DNA from: Oreohelix idahoensis
Taxonomy: Eukaryota; Mollusca; Gastropoda; Stylommatophora; Oreohelicidae
Direction: 5' to 3'
NCBI GenBank assembly: GCA_024509875.1
Contig: JAMPIV010004265.1
Location: forward strand, 124,001-188,000
Length of the DNA: 64,000 nucleotides
Shown here one piece after another: positions 1 through 13,232 of the stretch (the first letter of the stretch is position 1; each line of letters starts with the position of its first letter). A model generated the notes under the pieces. The model worked only from the letters and a program-made list of their open reading frames with translations. It searched no databases and was not told where the DNA came from. A program made the position numbers and the translations under genes.

Positions 1-503
1 AGAGACCTAAAGCTGAATTAAAGAAATCACGTATGAACAAAGAACAGACGCATAAAACAGGTCATTGCTGGAAATTTCAGCCAATGTACGAAAATGAGTT
101 TTAATGGAATGAACAGGTGCCAATGACTGTTCTGCTCCTTCTTATGGGTTAGTTCTTTTCACTCTGCTCGCGCTCGTCTCTGATCAAGGTTGTCGGGGGG
201 TAGCTCGTTTCCCAGAAACGTCAAGAAACGTCAATGAATTTACGTTATCGGTAAAATAATCATTAGAGCAGACATTCAATGTCGTTGATGCATTTGAGCA
301 CATATAACAATGATCACAAACACGCATTCATCTTGCCCCTCTGCCACCTTTTCCAACCTTATCCAAGTATGTCTTTCATCCTTCAGTTCTTCCACATTTG
401 TCTACTCCCTTAGCGCCTCTGGACTATTTCTCTTCGTCTTTATCTACTTTTCTCAACTCAGAGAGTTTCTGCTACAGCTCACTCCTTCAGTACTGGCCTA
501 TGT
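1..503. other. Non-coding interval before satellite
   Basis: I see no gene, RNA gene or recognisable mobile element here. The last part (about 300-503) is pyrimidine-rich and open in two frames, but it has no protein-like pattern and runs straight into the satellite. Confidence 0.5.
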
Positions 504-3500
504 GTAGTCCATCTCCATGTCACTGTCTGAAGATTTCTACCAAACTTAGTTTTTCAGATAGAACTATATGTAATCCATCTCCATGTCACTATCTGAAGAT
601 TTCGACTAAACTTAGTTTTTCAGATAGAACTATATGTAATCCATCTCCATGTCACTGTCTGAAGATTTCTACCAAACTTAGTTTTTCAGATAGAACTATA
701 TGTAACCCATCTCCATGTCACTGTCTGAAGATTTCGACTAAACTTAGTTTTTCAGATAGAACTATATGTAATCCATCTCCATGTCACTATCTGAAGATTT
801 CTACCAAACTTAGTTTTTCAGATAGAACTATATGTAATCCATCTCCATGTCACTGTGAAGATTTCTACCAAACTTAGTTTTTCAGATAGAACTATATGTA
901 ATCCATCTCCATGTCACTGTCTGAAGATTTCTACCAAACTTAGTTTTTCAGATATAACTATATGTAACCCATCTCCATGTCACTGTCTGAAGATTTCGAC
1001 TAAACTTAGTTTTTCAGATAGAACTATATGTAATCCATCTCCATGTCACTGTGAAGATTTCTACCAAACTTAGTTTTTCAGATAGAACTATATGTAATCC
1101 ATCTCCATGTCACTGTGAAGATTTCTACCAAACTTAGTTTTTCAGATAGAACTATATGTAATCCATCTCCATGTCACTATCTGAAGATTTCTACCAAACT
1201 TAGTTTTTCAGATAGAACTATATGTAATCCATCTCCATGTCACTGTGAAGATTTCTACCAAACTTAGTTTTTCAGATAGAACTATATGTAATCCATCTCC
1301 ATGTCACTATCTGAAGATTTCTACCAAACTTAGTTTTTCAGACAGAACTATATGTAATCCATCTCCATGTCACTGTGAAGATTTCTACCAAACTTAGTTT
1401 TTCAGATAGAACTATATGTAATCCATCTCCATGTCACTATCTGAAGATTTCTACCAAACTTAGTTTTTCAGATAGAACTATATGTAATCCATCTCCATGT
1501 CACTGTCTGAAGATTTCTACCAAACTTAGTTTTTCAGGTAGAACTATATGTAATCCATCTCCATGTCACTGTCTGAAGATTTCTACCGAACTTAGTTTTT
1601 CAGATAGAACTATATGTAATCCATCTCCATGTCCCTGTGAAGATTTCTACCAAACTTAGTTTTTCAGATAGAACTATATGTAATCCATCTCCATGTCACT
1701 GTGAAGATTTCTACCAAACTTAGTTTTTCAGATAGAACTATATGTAATCCATCTCCATGTCACTATCTGAAGATTTCTACCAAACTTAGTTTTTCAGATA
1801 GAACTATATGTAATCCATCTCCATGTCACTGTCTGAAGATTTCTACCAAACTTAGTTTTTCAGATCGAGCTATATGTAATCCATCTCCATGTCACTGTCT
1901 GAAGATTTCTACCAAACTTAGTTTTTCAGATAGAACTATATGTAATCCATCTCCATGTCACTGTCTGAAGATTTCTACCAAACTTAGTTTTTCAGATAGA
2001 ACTATATGTAATCCATCTCCATGTCACTGTGAAGATTTCTACCAAACTTAGTTTTTCAGATAGAACTATATGTAATCCATCTCCATGTCACTATCTGAAG
2101 ATTTCTACCAAACTTAGTTTTTCAGATAGAACTATATGTAATCCATCTCCATGTCACTGTGAAGATTTCTACCAAACTTAGTTTTTCAGATAGAACTATA
2201 TGTAATCCATCTCCATGTCACTATCTGAAGATTTCTACCAAACTTAGTTTTTCAGATAGAACTATATGTAATCCATCTCCATGTCACTGTGAAGATTTCT
2301 ACCAAACTTAGTTTTTCAGATAGAACTATATGTAATCCATCTCCATGTCACTATCTGAAGATTTCTACCAAACTTAGTTTTTCAGACAGAACTATATGTA
2401 ATCCATCTCCATGTCACTGTGAAGATTTCTACCAAACTTAGTTTTTCAGATAGAACTATATGTAATCCATCTCCATGTCACTATCTGAAGATTTCTACCA
2501 AACTTAGTTTTTCAGATAGAACTATATGTAATCCATCTCCATGTCACTGTCTGAAGATTTCTACCAAACTTAGTTTTTCAGATAGAACTATATGTAATCC
2601 ATCTCCATGTCACTGTCTGAAGATTTCTACCAAACTTAGTTTTTCAGATAGAACTATATGTAATCCATCTCCATGTCCCTGTGAAGATTTCTACCAAACT
2701 TAGTTTTTCAGATAGAACTATATGTAATCCATCTCCATGTCACTGTGAAGATTTCTACCAAACTTAATTTTTCAGATAGAACTATATGTAATCCATCTCC
2801 ATGTCACTGTCTGAAGATTTCTACCAAACTTAGTTTTTCAGATAGAACTATATGTAATCCATCTCCATGTCACTGTCTGAAGATTTCTACCAAACTTAGT
2901 TTTTCAGATAGAACTATATGTAATCCATCTCCATGTCACTGTCTGAAGATTTCTACCAAACTTAGTTTTTCAGATAGAACTATATGTAATCCATCTCCAT
3001 GTCACTGTCTGAAGATTTCTACCAAACTTAGTTTTTCAGATAGAACTATATGTAATCCATCTCCATGTCACTGTGAAGATTTCTACCAAACTTAGTTTTT
3101 CAGATAGAACTATATGTAATCCATCTCCATGTCACTATCTGAAGATTTCTACCAAACTTAGTTTTTCAGATAGAACTATATGTAATCCATCTCCATGTCA
3201 CTGTGAAGATTTCTACCAAACTTAGTTTTTCAGATAGAACTATATGTAATCCATCTCCATGTCACTATCTGAAGATTTCTACCAAACTTAGTTTTTCAGA
3301 CAGAACTATATGTAATCCATCTCCATGTCACTGTGAAGATTTCTACCAAACTTAGTTTTTCAGATAGAACTATATGTAATCCATCTCCATGTCACTATCT
3401 GAAGATTTCTACCAAACTTAGTTTTTCAGATAGAACTATATGTAATCCATCTCCATGTCACTGTCTGAAGATTTCTACCAAACTTAGTTTTTCAGGTAGA

Positions 3501-4395
3501 ACTATATGTAATCCATCTCCATGTCACTGTCTGAAGATTTCTACCAAACTTAGTTTTTCAGATAGAACTATATGTAATCCATCTCCATGTCCCTGTGAAG
3601 ATTTCTACCAAACTTAGTTTTTCAGATAGAACTATATGTAATCCATCTCCATGTCACTGTGAAGATTTCTACCAAACTTAATTTTTCAGATAGAACTATA
3701 TGTAATCCATCTCCATGTCACTATCTGAAGATTTCTACCAAACTTAGTTTTTCAGATAGAACTATATGTAATCCATCTCCATGTCACTGTCTGAAGATTT
3801 CTACCAAACTTAGTTTTTCAGATCGAGCTATATGTAATCCATCTCCATGTCACTGTCTGAAGATTTCTACCAAACTTAGTTTTTCAGATCGAGCTATATG
3901 TAATCCATCTCCATGTCACTGTCTGAAGATTTCTACCAAACTTAGTTTTTCAGATAGAACTATATGTAATCCATCTCCATGTCACTGTGAAGATTTCTAC
4001 CAAACTTAGTTTTTCAGATAGAACTATATGTAATCCATCTCCATGTCACTATCTGAAGATTTCTACCAAACTTAGTTTTTCAGATAGAACTATATGTAAT
4101 CCATCTCCATGTCACTGTGAAGATTTCTACCAAACTTAGTTTTTCAGATAGAACTATATGTAATCCATCTCCATGTCACTATCTGAAGATTTCTACCAAA
4201 CTTAGTTTTTCAGACAGAATTATATGTAATCCATCTCCATGTCACTGTGAAGATTTCTACCAAACTTAGTTTTTCAGATAGAACTATATGTAATCCATCT
4301 CCATGTCACTGTGAAGATTTCTACCAAACTTAGTTTTTCAGACAGAACTAGATGTAATCCATCTCCATGTCACTGTCTGAAGATTTCGACTAAAC
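504..4395. repeat. 66/64-bp satellite array with higher-order repeats
   Basis: About 60 head-to-tail units, each containing CTGAAGATTTCTACCAAACT and ending in a conserved CCATGTCACTGT. Units are 66 bp, or 64 bp when the CT before GAAG is missing. A diagnostic GACAGAAC variant recurs near 1340, 2384, 3298 and 4212, giving higher-order periods of about 1044, 914 and 914 bp. These equal 16 or 14 basic units. The 66-bp units happen to be open in one frame and give 22-residue repeat peptides, which break wherever a 64-bp unit occurs. I read this as non-coding satellite. Confidence 0.95.
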
Positions 4396-4719
4396 ATCAG
4401 TTCTTGGTTCTTTTTTATGTCAATTATTACAAATAAGAATTTTACTTGGCGTCCTTCTGTCCCCGAAATTTTTTTAAACCAAAGTTGCAGTCTGGAAATT
4501 ATGTAAAAATCGTGCGCTTCGTACCCTTGCACTAAATTGCACGACGATTGAAATATTGCCTGTTGCATCCGTACCAAAATTTGTCCCATCTTTTTCCCAC
4601 CAAAGATGCACTATTTTTCTTGGTGGCTTTTTTTTTTTTTTTTTTTTGCGGGGAGCTGAGCAGTTTGGTTTCCATCACCATTAACAATGACGTGTGTTTG
4701 ATTCTTGACACCACCTCTT
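4396..4719. other. Spacer between satellite and LINE copy
   Basis: It begins with one diverged unit of the 6.3-7.1 kb satellite type (shared CATCAGTTCTTGG). It then holds unremarkable sequence with a poly-T run near 4630-4648. No gene is visible. Confidence 0.5.
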
Positions 4720-4727
4720 GAATTTTC

Positions 4728-5503
4728 TACTACTTACTTAGTGGTTCCTCCTCTACAATGGGGTGTAGTGGTTTTCATGGCCTGATTCTCATCTAGTCTT
4801 TGGTCCTTCAGAGATTGTCTGATGTCCTCATAGCGAACTGGGTCGTCCTGGAGGTCTGGATCTCTGGCTCCCATATTTGTCGTGGTAGCTGATCTTCTTC
4901 CATTCTGCATATACTGTATAGTCAAACCATCGTATTTGTGACTGTTCCATTTTGAGTCTGCAGGGGCTGGGTTTTGATGCCATTACGTATCGTCTGGTTG
5001 GGGACCATGTCTTTCCATGTTACTTCAACCACCTTCCTCAGATACCTTATTTCTGAGGTTTGGAGCTGGCTTTTGTTGGTTGTAGTCATTGCCCAATACT
5101 CGCATCCATATGTCAAAACTGGTACATAGGTGGAGCGGTATACAGCCATCTTCGTCTTCTTGCCAATTTCTCCTCTGCTGAGGAATCCTCGATTTATGGC
5201 CTGAAAAAATCTCCAGTCTGCTGCTCTTCGGGTAGCCAATTCTTCTTTGATGGCTCCCTTCCAGTCTATGACAGTTCCAAGGTTTTTAAAGCGGTTGACC
5301 TGCTCCAGGACCTGCTCTACCAGCATAATCTGATGCTTGTTTTCTTCTCGTGAAATTACCATGGTTTTTGTTTTGGAGCTGCTGATGACCATCCCTCTCT
5401 TCTCCAGCTCTTCCTTCCAGACTTGCAGGTTGTATTGAAGGTGTACCTCTGATTTGACAATCAGGGCAACATCTTCGGCAAATGACAGCTCTGAAATACA
5501 GTG
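4728..5503 (-). mobile_element. 5'-truncated RTE-type LINE, copy B
   Basis: Minus-strand translation matches the C-terminal quarter of the intact LINE at 50400-53568, from just after the FADD motif to the GGTTK terminus, with several frame breaks. Shared landmarks are the YRSTYVPVLTYGCE and RYLRKVVEV segments. The 3' end carries the same TAAG-type tail, seen here as CTTACTTAG. A short direct repeat, GAATTTTC, flanks the copy (4720-4727 and 5504-5511) and is probably the target-site duplication. The copy is dead by truncation and frameshift. Confidence 0.88.
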
Positions 5504-5511
5504 GAATTTTC

Positions 5512-5640
5512 CCAGTTGTTAGTTGGGGTGAATGTAAATAAAGAATGGAGTATGTTACATTTTCTGTAACTCAGTCAATTTAATTACTTTTAGTCGATGC
5601 TCCCTTAAATAATGATTTAGTCGGAATAATAGAAAGTTTA

Positions 5641-5679
<39 letters not shown>

Positions 5680-5830
5680 GTATGAAGGCAAGGTTCTTTT
5701 TTAAAAATAAAAATATCCGTACATTTTCAAAACGTGTTGTGATAAAGCAGCTGTTAATTAATTAATCAAAATTCAGTCCGTTTTTTTTAACTTCTTCCCA
5801 TGCCACTTTTTGATGCGTTACTTCACAGTT
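5512..5830. other. AT-rich spacer
   Basis: AT-rich sequence with a poly-T tract near 5649-5676. No gene or element is recognised. Confidence 0.5.
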
Positions 5831-5835
5831 TCATA

Positions 5836-6268
5836 AACAATGCTTACACATAAATGACCACAGGTCATAAGCAATGCTTACATATAAATGATCACAGGTC
5901 ATAAAAAATGCTTACATATAAATGACCACAGGTCATAAGCAATGCTTACATATAAATGACCACAGGTCATAAACAATGCTTACATATAAATGACCACAAG
6001 TCATAAGCAATGCTTACATATAAATGACCACAGGTCATAAACAATGCTTACATATAAATGACCACAGGTCATAAACAATGCTTACATATAATGACCACAT
6101 GTCATAAACAATGCTTACATATAAATGACCATAGGTCATAAGCAATGCTTACATATAAATGACCACAGGTCATAAACAATGCTTATATATAAATGACCAC
6201 AGGTCATAAGCAATGCTTACATATAAATGACCACAGGTCATAAGCAATGCTTACATATAAATGACCAC
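5836..6268. repeat. 34-bp minisatellite, 13 units
   Basis: Thirteen tandem copies of a unit containing CAATGCTTACATATAAATGA followed by CCACAGGTCATAA. Each unit holds the inverted repeat ATGACC-ACA-GGTCAT, which survives in most copies. One unit lacks a base near 6090. Confidence 0.95.
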
Positions 6269-6272
6269 TGGA

Positions 6273-6345
6273 GAATTAGTTCCGTCGTCAGGGCATGCAG
6301 CAGAAAGACCACAATATAACTATTTCCAACCATATTTTCGCTGGT
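6273..6345. repeat. Short dispersed repeat, copy 1
   Basis: The segment GGAGAATTAGTTCCGTCGTC, continuing through GCATGCAGCAG to CAATATAACTATTTCC, recurs with few changes at 46155-46225 in the same orientation. The family is not recognised. Confidence 0.6.
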
Positions 6346-7070
6346 GTGCTGCTTATCTGAAGATTTCCACTAGACATAAGTCTTCAGTCTCTGTGCAGCC
6401 CATCTCCATATCATTCACTATCTGAGGATTTCCACTAGATGTCAGTTCTTAGTGTAGTCCACACCCATGCCATGTCACTGTCTGAATATTTCGACTAAAC
6501 ATCAGTTCTTGGTGAAACCCATCTCGATACCGATATCTTGAGATTTTCACTGGACATTAGTCTTCAGTCTATGAGTAATCCATTTCCACGTTAGCGTCTG
6601 AAGATTTCGACTAAACTACAGTTCTTGGTGTAGTCCACCCACATGTCACTGTCTGAAGATTTCAACTAAACAACAGTTCTTGGTGTAGTCCACCCACATG
6701 TCACTGTCTGAAGATTTCGACTAAATAACAGTTCTTGATGTAGTCCACCCACATGTTACTGTCTGAATATTTCGACTAAACATCAGTTCTTGGTGAAACC
6801 CATCTCGATACCGATATCTTGAGATTTTCACTGGCATTAGTCTTCAGTCTATGAGTAATCTACGAGTATATCCACGTTAGGATCTGAATATTTCAACTAA
6901 ACTACAGTTCTTGGTGTAGTCCACCCACATGTCACTGTCTGAATATTTCAACTAAACAACAGTTCTTGGTTTAGTCCACCCACATGTCACTGTCTGAAGA
7001 TTTCGACTAAATAACAGTTCTTGGTGTAGTCCATCCACATGTCACTGTGAGGATTTCGACTAAACATCAC
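6346..7070. repeat. Diverged satellite related to the 0.5-4.4 kb array
   Basis: About 12 units of roughly 55-65 bp built on GTCACTGTCTGAAGATTTCG then CTAAACAACAGTTCTTGGTG. The first 20 bases are shared with the 66-bp satellite upstream, and the last unit of that array (4370-4405) is of this second type. The two blocks appear to be parts of one older array. Confidence 0.85.
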
Positions 7071-7084
7071 TAATATATATATAT

Positions 7085-7435
7085 ATACTTCATTACTGTG
7101 TGGTTTAGAAACATGGACAATGAACAAGCAATAGAAATAAAGAATTGAAACTCATAAAGAGGTCATAGAAAACCTAGGAATGAAAAGAGAATTAATGAAT
7201 GAGATCAAATTTAGACATCTAAAATATTTTGGCCACATAAAAAGATATACCTTGTAATATCTTGTTGAAGACCATCATGCAAAGCAGAGTTGAAGGCAAA
7301 CGTGCAAGAGGAAGAGAGCGCTATAAGTGAGAAGAAAGCATCACAAGGGCACCATCAAGACAAGAGACAGAAGACTTTAGAGATCCACTGCCCACCTTCA
7401 TTGTGGTGATGGCAGATGTTGATGATGATGAGTCC
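7085..7435 (+). mobile_element. Degenerate RTE-type LINE 3' end (family D)
   Basis: Closely similar to the 3' part of the LINE fragment at 45020-45575. It shares GGTATGAAAAGAGAAC-like, TTTTGGCCACATAAAAAG and GGCAAACGTGCAAGAGGAAG segments and ends in a GATGATGATG tail. The reading frame is destroyed. A short (TA)8 lies at the 5' junction (7071-7086). Confidence 0.75.
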
Positions 7436-8555
7436 ATCTACTTATCACATACCTAACGTTTGGTAAACCCGAACTTATATCTAAGAAAACTTGATTTCTG
7501 TCTCTCTCCTCCACATCCAATTTTCAGTACTTGTCATAAATATATGCTTATAAATGTATGTGTTATTTTTAAATTTTTTTTTTACCTCTATTTTGTACGT
7601 CAAATAGTTGGAACGATTACGACTAAGTACTTAAATTTTGTTTTTGCAATTGTCTTGATATCCCCGAACCTGCATACGTTTCTCAGTGCCAGAATAGTAC
7701 AATTTTCATATTACCCTTGCCACCGACATTCGTGGCCCTTATTGTGGAGTTGTAAACTAAATGGACATTTTTAGATATGTTGACTGTAATTCGTTAAATT
7801 TACTTGTTTTTTTCCTGAGAAAAGCAACTAGAATACCAAATTCTGTAAGCAAAATTAGCACACTTTATTGCTCTAGAAGCCGTGTACATTTAACATATGT
7901 TTCATGCACTTCTTAGAACTTTGCATCGTTTCTCTTTATAATTGTTTTTTTTACATTAACGTTAACAACTTTCAACTTGTCAGGATCAAAAAATTTAACA
8001 ATCAACAAATTATCAACCTATAATCAAATGAACAGACATGGTAGAAAGAGTCATAATCAAAGAAACAGTAAAATGTGACGCAGGGAAAAAATTTCGAATG
8101 CTACATAAAACCCCATCTAAAAATTAGCGTTTAGTTATTAGAAGTAATTAAACATACAAATGTATCTATCGATTGTGTTTTTATTTATTGAAAAAAAAAT
8201 AAGAAAAGTTATCGATGAAAAATATTTGTACTTAAAATGGATTTCAAGTGGTCGTAGTGCTCCATGCTAGCATACACTTACAAAGGCCAGCATTTATTTC
8301 TTCAAGTTCTGCTGCTTGTGTAGTAACAAACAGCACTGCATCTATATGCTAGAGCTAATTGTTATGAATCCTTGCTTAATTAATTTCAAATTCTTTTTTT
8401 TCGCTAGAAAATTCAATTCATCCTTTGTTAAGAGTCGTTGAACGCTACGAATATCAATTATTCATGGAAGAACATTCAATGCCTCTTATTCTCTAGTTCT
8501 GAATGGAAACTGAACTAAAGAGGACTGGTTTTTTTTTTCCTCCCTCCATCTAGGA
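7436..8555. other. AT-rich interval, nothing recognised
   Basis: AT-rich sequence with scattered homopolymers. The longest open frame (7460-7774, plus) has no domain pattern and a composition expected of chance. Confidence 0.45.
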
Positions 8556-8572
8556 AACATTAGGGTTTTTAA

Positions 8573-8818
8573 TTACAGCTTTCCGTCTGAAGAACGATCA
8601 TCTAGTGTGGTGATTTTCTTGTGGAATCTGTCAGGACACTCCGGGCCCTGTCTGAGGAAATCACGAAGTATCGACCGGAAACCGTGGGAGAACGCCAACT
8701 GATTCGCCTCTGCTAGGCAGACCTGTTTACATTTAGACAACAAACCAGCAGTATTGGTTATCGATGGAGGGACATGGGAGGCGCTCCATTTTGTAAGATC
8801 GTCGAAGATAATCACCAA
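8573..8818 (-). other. Unassigned open frame, possible terminal exon
   Basis: A minus-strand open frame of about 80 codons has a mixed, protein-like composition, unlike the repeat-derived frames around it. On that strand a possible acceptor (ACACAG, about 8849) lies upstream of the open stretch. There is no ATG at the beginning. I do not recognise the protein and cannot link it to another exon, so it may be chance. Confidence 0.15.
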
Positions 8819-8924
8819 GGTGGTGATGGTTTTTGTGGTGCTGTGTTTAACGCATTTCCGCTGGTGATTATGGTGACTGCTTTAATGGTGCTGATTTTGA
8901 TGATGGTGGAAGTTGTGCACATAG

Positions 8925-9462
8925 GTTAGACAATGGTGGTGAATGTATAAGAAGGTTGAATTATGATGGTGAATGAATAAGTAGGTTGAATTATGATGGT
9001 GAATGAATAAGTAGATTGAATTATGATGGTGAATGAATAAGTAGGTTGAATTATGATGGTGAATGAATAAGTAGGTTGAATTATGAAGGTATATGTATCA
9101 AAAGGTTGAATTATGATGATGAATGAATAAGTAAGTTGAATTATTATGGTATATGTATCAAAAGGTTGAATTATGATGGTGAATGAAAAAGTAAGTTGAA
9201 TTATGATGGTGAATGAATAAGTAGGTTGAATTATTATGGTGAATGAATAAGTAGGCTGAATTATGATGGTGAATGAATAAGTAGGCTGAAATGATTGTAA
9301 ATGAATAAGTAGGTTGAGTTATGATGGTGAATGAATAAGTAGCTTGAATTATGATGGTATATGTATGAAAAAGTTGAATTATGATGGTGAATGAATAAAT
9401 AGGTTGAATTATTATGGTATGTGTATCAAAAGGTTGAATTATGACGGTGAATGAATAATGGG
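8925..9462. repeat. 30-bp minisatellite, block 1
   Basis: About 17 units of GAATGAATAAGTAGGTTGAA followed by TTATGATGGT, with point variants and occasional replacement of GAATGAATAAGTA by ATATGTATCAAAA. The same unit in the same orientation reappears at 11953-12352. Confidence 0.95.
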
Positions 9463-9608
9463 ACAAAACGTCTGTACATGTTCTTTTGTGGCTCTCCCAC
9501 ACCTTCAGCCACTCCGGCAGTATCCCTTTTCTTCTTCATTTTTCTCTCCGATCGCTTATTATTTGGCAATATTTTGCCCTTCCATTCATTATTTTGCTCT
9601 CGGCTGAA

Positions 9609-9668
9609 TCTAGTAGGATGAAGTCTCTAACACTCCACTCCCCTACGGAAGTATCTGCTATGGAACTA
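9609..9668 (+). mobile_element. SINE-A 3' fragment
   Basis: The TCTCTAACACTCCACTCCCC...GGAAGTATCTGCTATGG segment is the 3' portion of the SINE-A family, best seen at 37792-38038. Confidence 0.7.
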
Positions 9669-10640
9669 TCTCTATCTCTTACATTTTTGCTTTACCACTC
9701 CTCAGACTTATTTACATTCCGCCAGGGGAACTGTGGTATTATCGTAACAATACCCGGTCATTATCACCGGTCAGCGGTAATACGTTTATCTATTCTCTCA
9801 GTCTGACCACTCTTTGAAACGTGTCGGTCCAACATTTGACCCTAGGTGAAAAGCTGATGACGGTGTTTACACAAGACAGTAAAGCGCCCGATCGCTGAAA
9901 ATAACTAGATTGTTTGTCTGGGGCTACCGACGACCGTGTCTGTTTGTCTGGCAGATTACACAGGTGGTAGATGCGTTTATCGCCTTTGCGGGACCATTCA
10001 TGGTGATTATTAAAGATAATCTGTCTGGCGAGTAAACATTGGCGGAAGACATTACGCCAGGAAAACATGGTCACAAGATTGTGAAGAGGCAGATAGATAG
10101 ATGTCTCCGGAAATATTACGTCTTATTATAAAGAGGTCACGTGTTGGAATATTGAATGTAATATTTTAAACACGTGGGGGATATTTTGAATTTAAACACC
10201 GCAACCCATGAGAGTTTACGATTGGATTGAAGTGAGAGCCGGAATATACAATGAATCTCATTGGCAAGTTTGCCGGGAAGTACAATCTGTGATTTGAACT
10301 AGAAACTGAACATAAAATCTAGCGAACTCAGAGACACAGAACAGACAGCTTCGCAACTTCAAACGAGCAACTCCCAAAAAGCCAGAAAGATAAGAGTCGG
10401 ACCTAGAATTCCATATTTATAAGTGACAGATCGAAGTATTTGGGAAACTTAAAACCTTAAAAGGTAAGCCCGCCTATAAATACAGAGACTGAAAACTTGA
10501 GGAACCAGAACTTTAAATATCAAGACTGGAAACCTAGAAATTTGATCATCAGTCTTAAGAGAAATAATACTCCCGACCAAGTGATTCATAGAAAACCGTC
10601 ATAAGCGTAATTTCTCAGACGAAATTGATTCGAGAGCATA
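9669..10640. other. Mostly unique sequence, no gene recognised
   Basis: The segment 9750-10090 has higher GC than its surroundings and is not repeated elsewhere in the window. I see no splice-supported coding exon. It could hold a regulatory element or an unidentified repeat. Confidence 0.35.
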
Positions 10641-10644
10641 TGCA

Positions 10645-11952
<1,308 letters not shown>

Positions 11953-11953
<1 letters not shown>

Positions 11954-12352
11954 ATAAGTAGGTTGAATTATGATGGTGAATGAATAAGTAGGTTGAATTA
12001 TGATGGTGAATGAATAAGTAGGCTGAATTATGAAGGTGAATGAATAAGTAGGTTGAATTATGATGGTGAATGAATAAGAAGGTTGAATTATGATGGTGAA
12101 TGAATAAGTATGTTGAGTTATGATGGTGAATGAATAAGTAGGTTGAAAAATTGTGGTGTATGTTTAAGTAGGTTGAATTAAGGTGGCGAATGTATAAGTA
12201 GGTCGAATTATGATGATGAATGTACATATAATTAGATCGAATAGTTGGTGATGTATTTACAAGCAGGTCGAATAATGGTGATGTATTTATAGCAGGTCGA
12301 ATAATGGTTATGTACGTAGAAGTAGGTCGAATAAAGGTGGTGTATGTATCAA
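11953..12352. repeat. 30-bp minisatellite, block 2
   Basis: About 13 units of the 8925-9462 minisatellite, increasingly diverged toward the right end, where GTAGGTCGAATAATGG variants appear. Confidence 0.93.
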
Positions 12353-12361
12353 TCAATACCC

Positions 12362-13030
12362 TTTAGCTCCACAAGGAGCAATGGTCTTCAACAAACACAC
12401 GCCAAGTCCTCCTGTCACGTGCCATGAGCTCAAGATCTCTTCATCCGTTTTACTCCTGTTTTCAGTTCTCTTCTCCGTGTGAGTGTGTGTTTTTTCTGTC
12501 TACCACTGCCCCTCTTTCTATGGGGATTCCAGAATAAGGACTGCCTTGTAATGCTATTACCAGGGTTCCTCAATGTATGTCCTATCCATCGCCAGCGTCT
12601 TCTTCTCATCTCTTGTTCCACTGGCACTTGTCGGCTTTTTGTCATCAGTTCCACATGTGTGACTTTGTCTTACTATTTTAGTCCTTCTATTCTACGCAAG
12701 CACCCGTTTATGAATGTCTGTAACGTTTGTGTTGTTGTTTGTATTGTTCTCCATGTTTCACAGCCATACAATAGAACACACTTGACATTTGAGTTGAAGA
12801 TTCTTATTTTTGTGTTGGACCTGATTTCTTTTGATCTTCATACATTTCACAATGCAGTGAAAGATCATTTTGCTTTTTGCATTCTTATTTTGATGTTTCC
12901 GTCCCTCCAGTTGCGTCTATATTGTTGCCAAGATATGTGTAAGATTCTACATCTTGTAGTGGTGTTTCCTCAAGTTTGACCTGGTTATAATTTCTTGAAC
13001 TTATTCTCATTACCTTTGTCTTTTCCCTGT
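12362..13030 (-). mobile_element. RTE-type LINE 3' end (family E)
   Basis: Minus-strand translation gives the RRRWRWIGHTLR C-terminal signature of endonuclease/reverse-transcriptase LINEs, preceded by LINE-like coding remnants with frame breaks. The element's extreme 3' end is the stem-loop GCTCC-ACAA-GGAGC at 12366-12379. Other copies of this family end at 27854, 38248, 44886, 46697 and 48363. Confidence 0.82.
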
Positions 13031-13035
13031 GTATT

Positions 13036-13232
13036 CACGGTATCGACACGCTTCAGTCGACCCAGCTGAAAATGGGTACCTGACTTTGGTTGAGTTAGGG
13101 AAGAAAAAGGCAGCGAGGAAGGGAACTGGTCAACCCATCTCTCATCGATGCTGGACCTAGTATAGTGAAACCTCTAACACCACTTCCCTACAGCAGTATT
13201 TGCTATGGAACAAACTTTACCTTTATGTACAA
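13036..13232 (+). mobile_element. SINE-A copy, head truncated
   Basis: Matches SINE-A from the GACACGCTTCAGTC segment through GGGTACCTGACTTTG, GGCAGCGAGGAAGGGAACTG and CTCTAACACCACTTCCCTAC to CTATGGAAC. The tRNA-like head is missing or degraded. Confidence 0.85.

Noticed and set aside
504..4395. Series of 72-159-residue frames with repeating 22-residue peptides
   Set aside because: They arise because the 66-bp satellite unit is a multiple of three. They break at every 64-bp unit and have no start, splice or conservation signal.
504..6268. CRISPR-like appearance of regularly repeated units
   Set aside because: The units are contiguous tandem repeats without unique spacers, and the DNA is clearly animal.
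12479..12979. 166-residue plus-strand frame
   Set aside because: It is the antisense shadow of LINE family E, whose signature reads on the minus strand.
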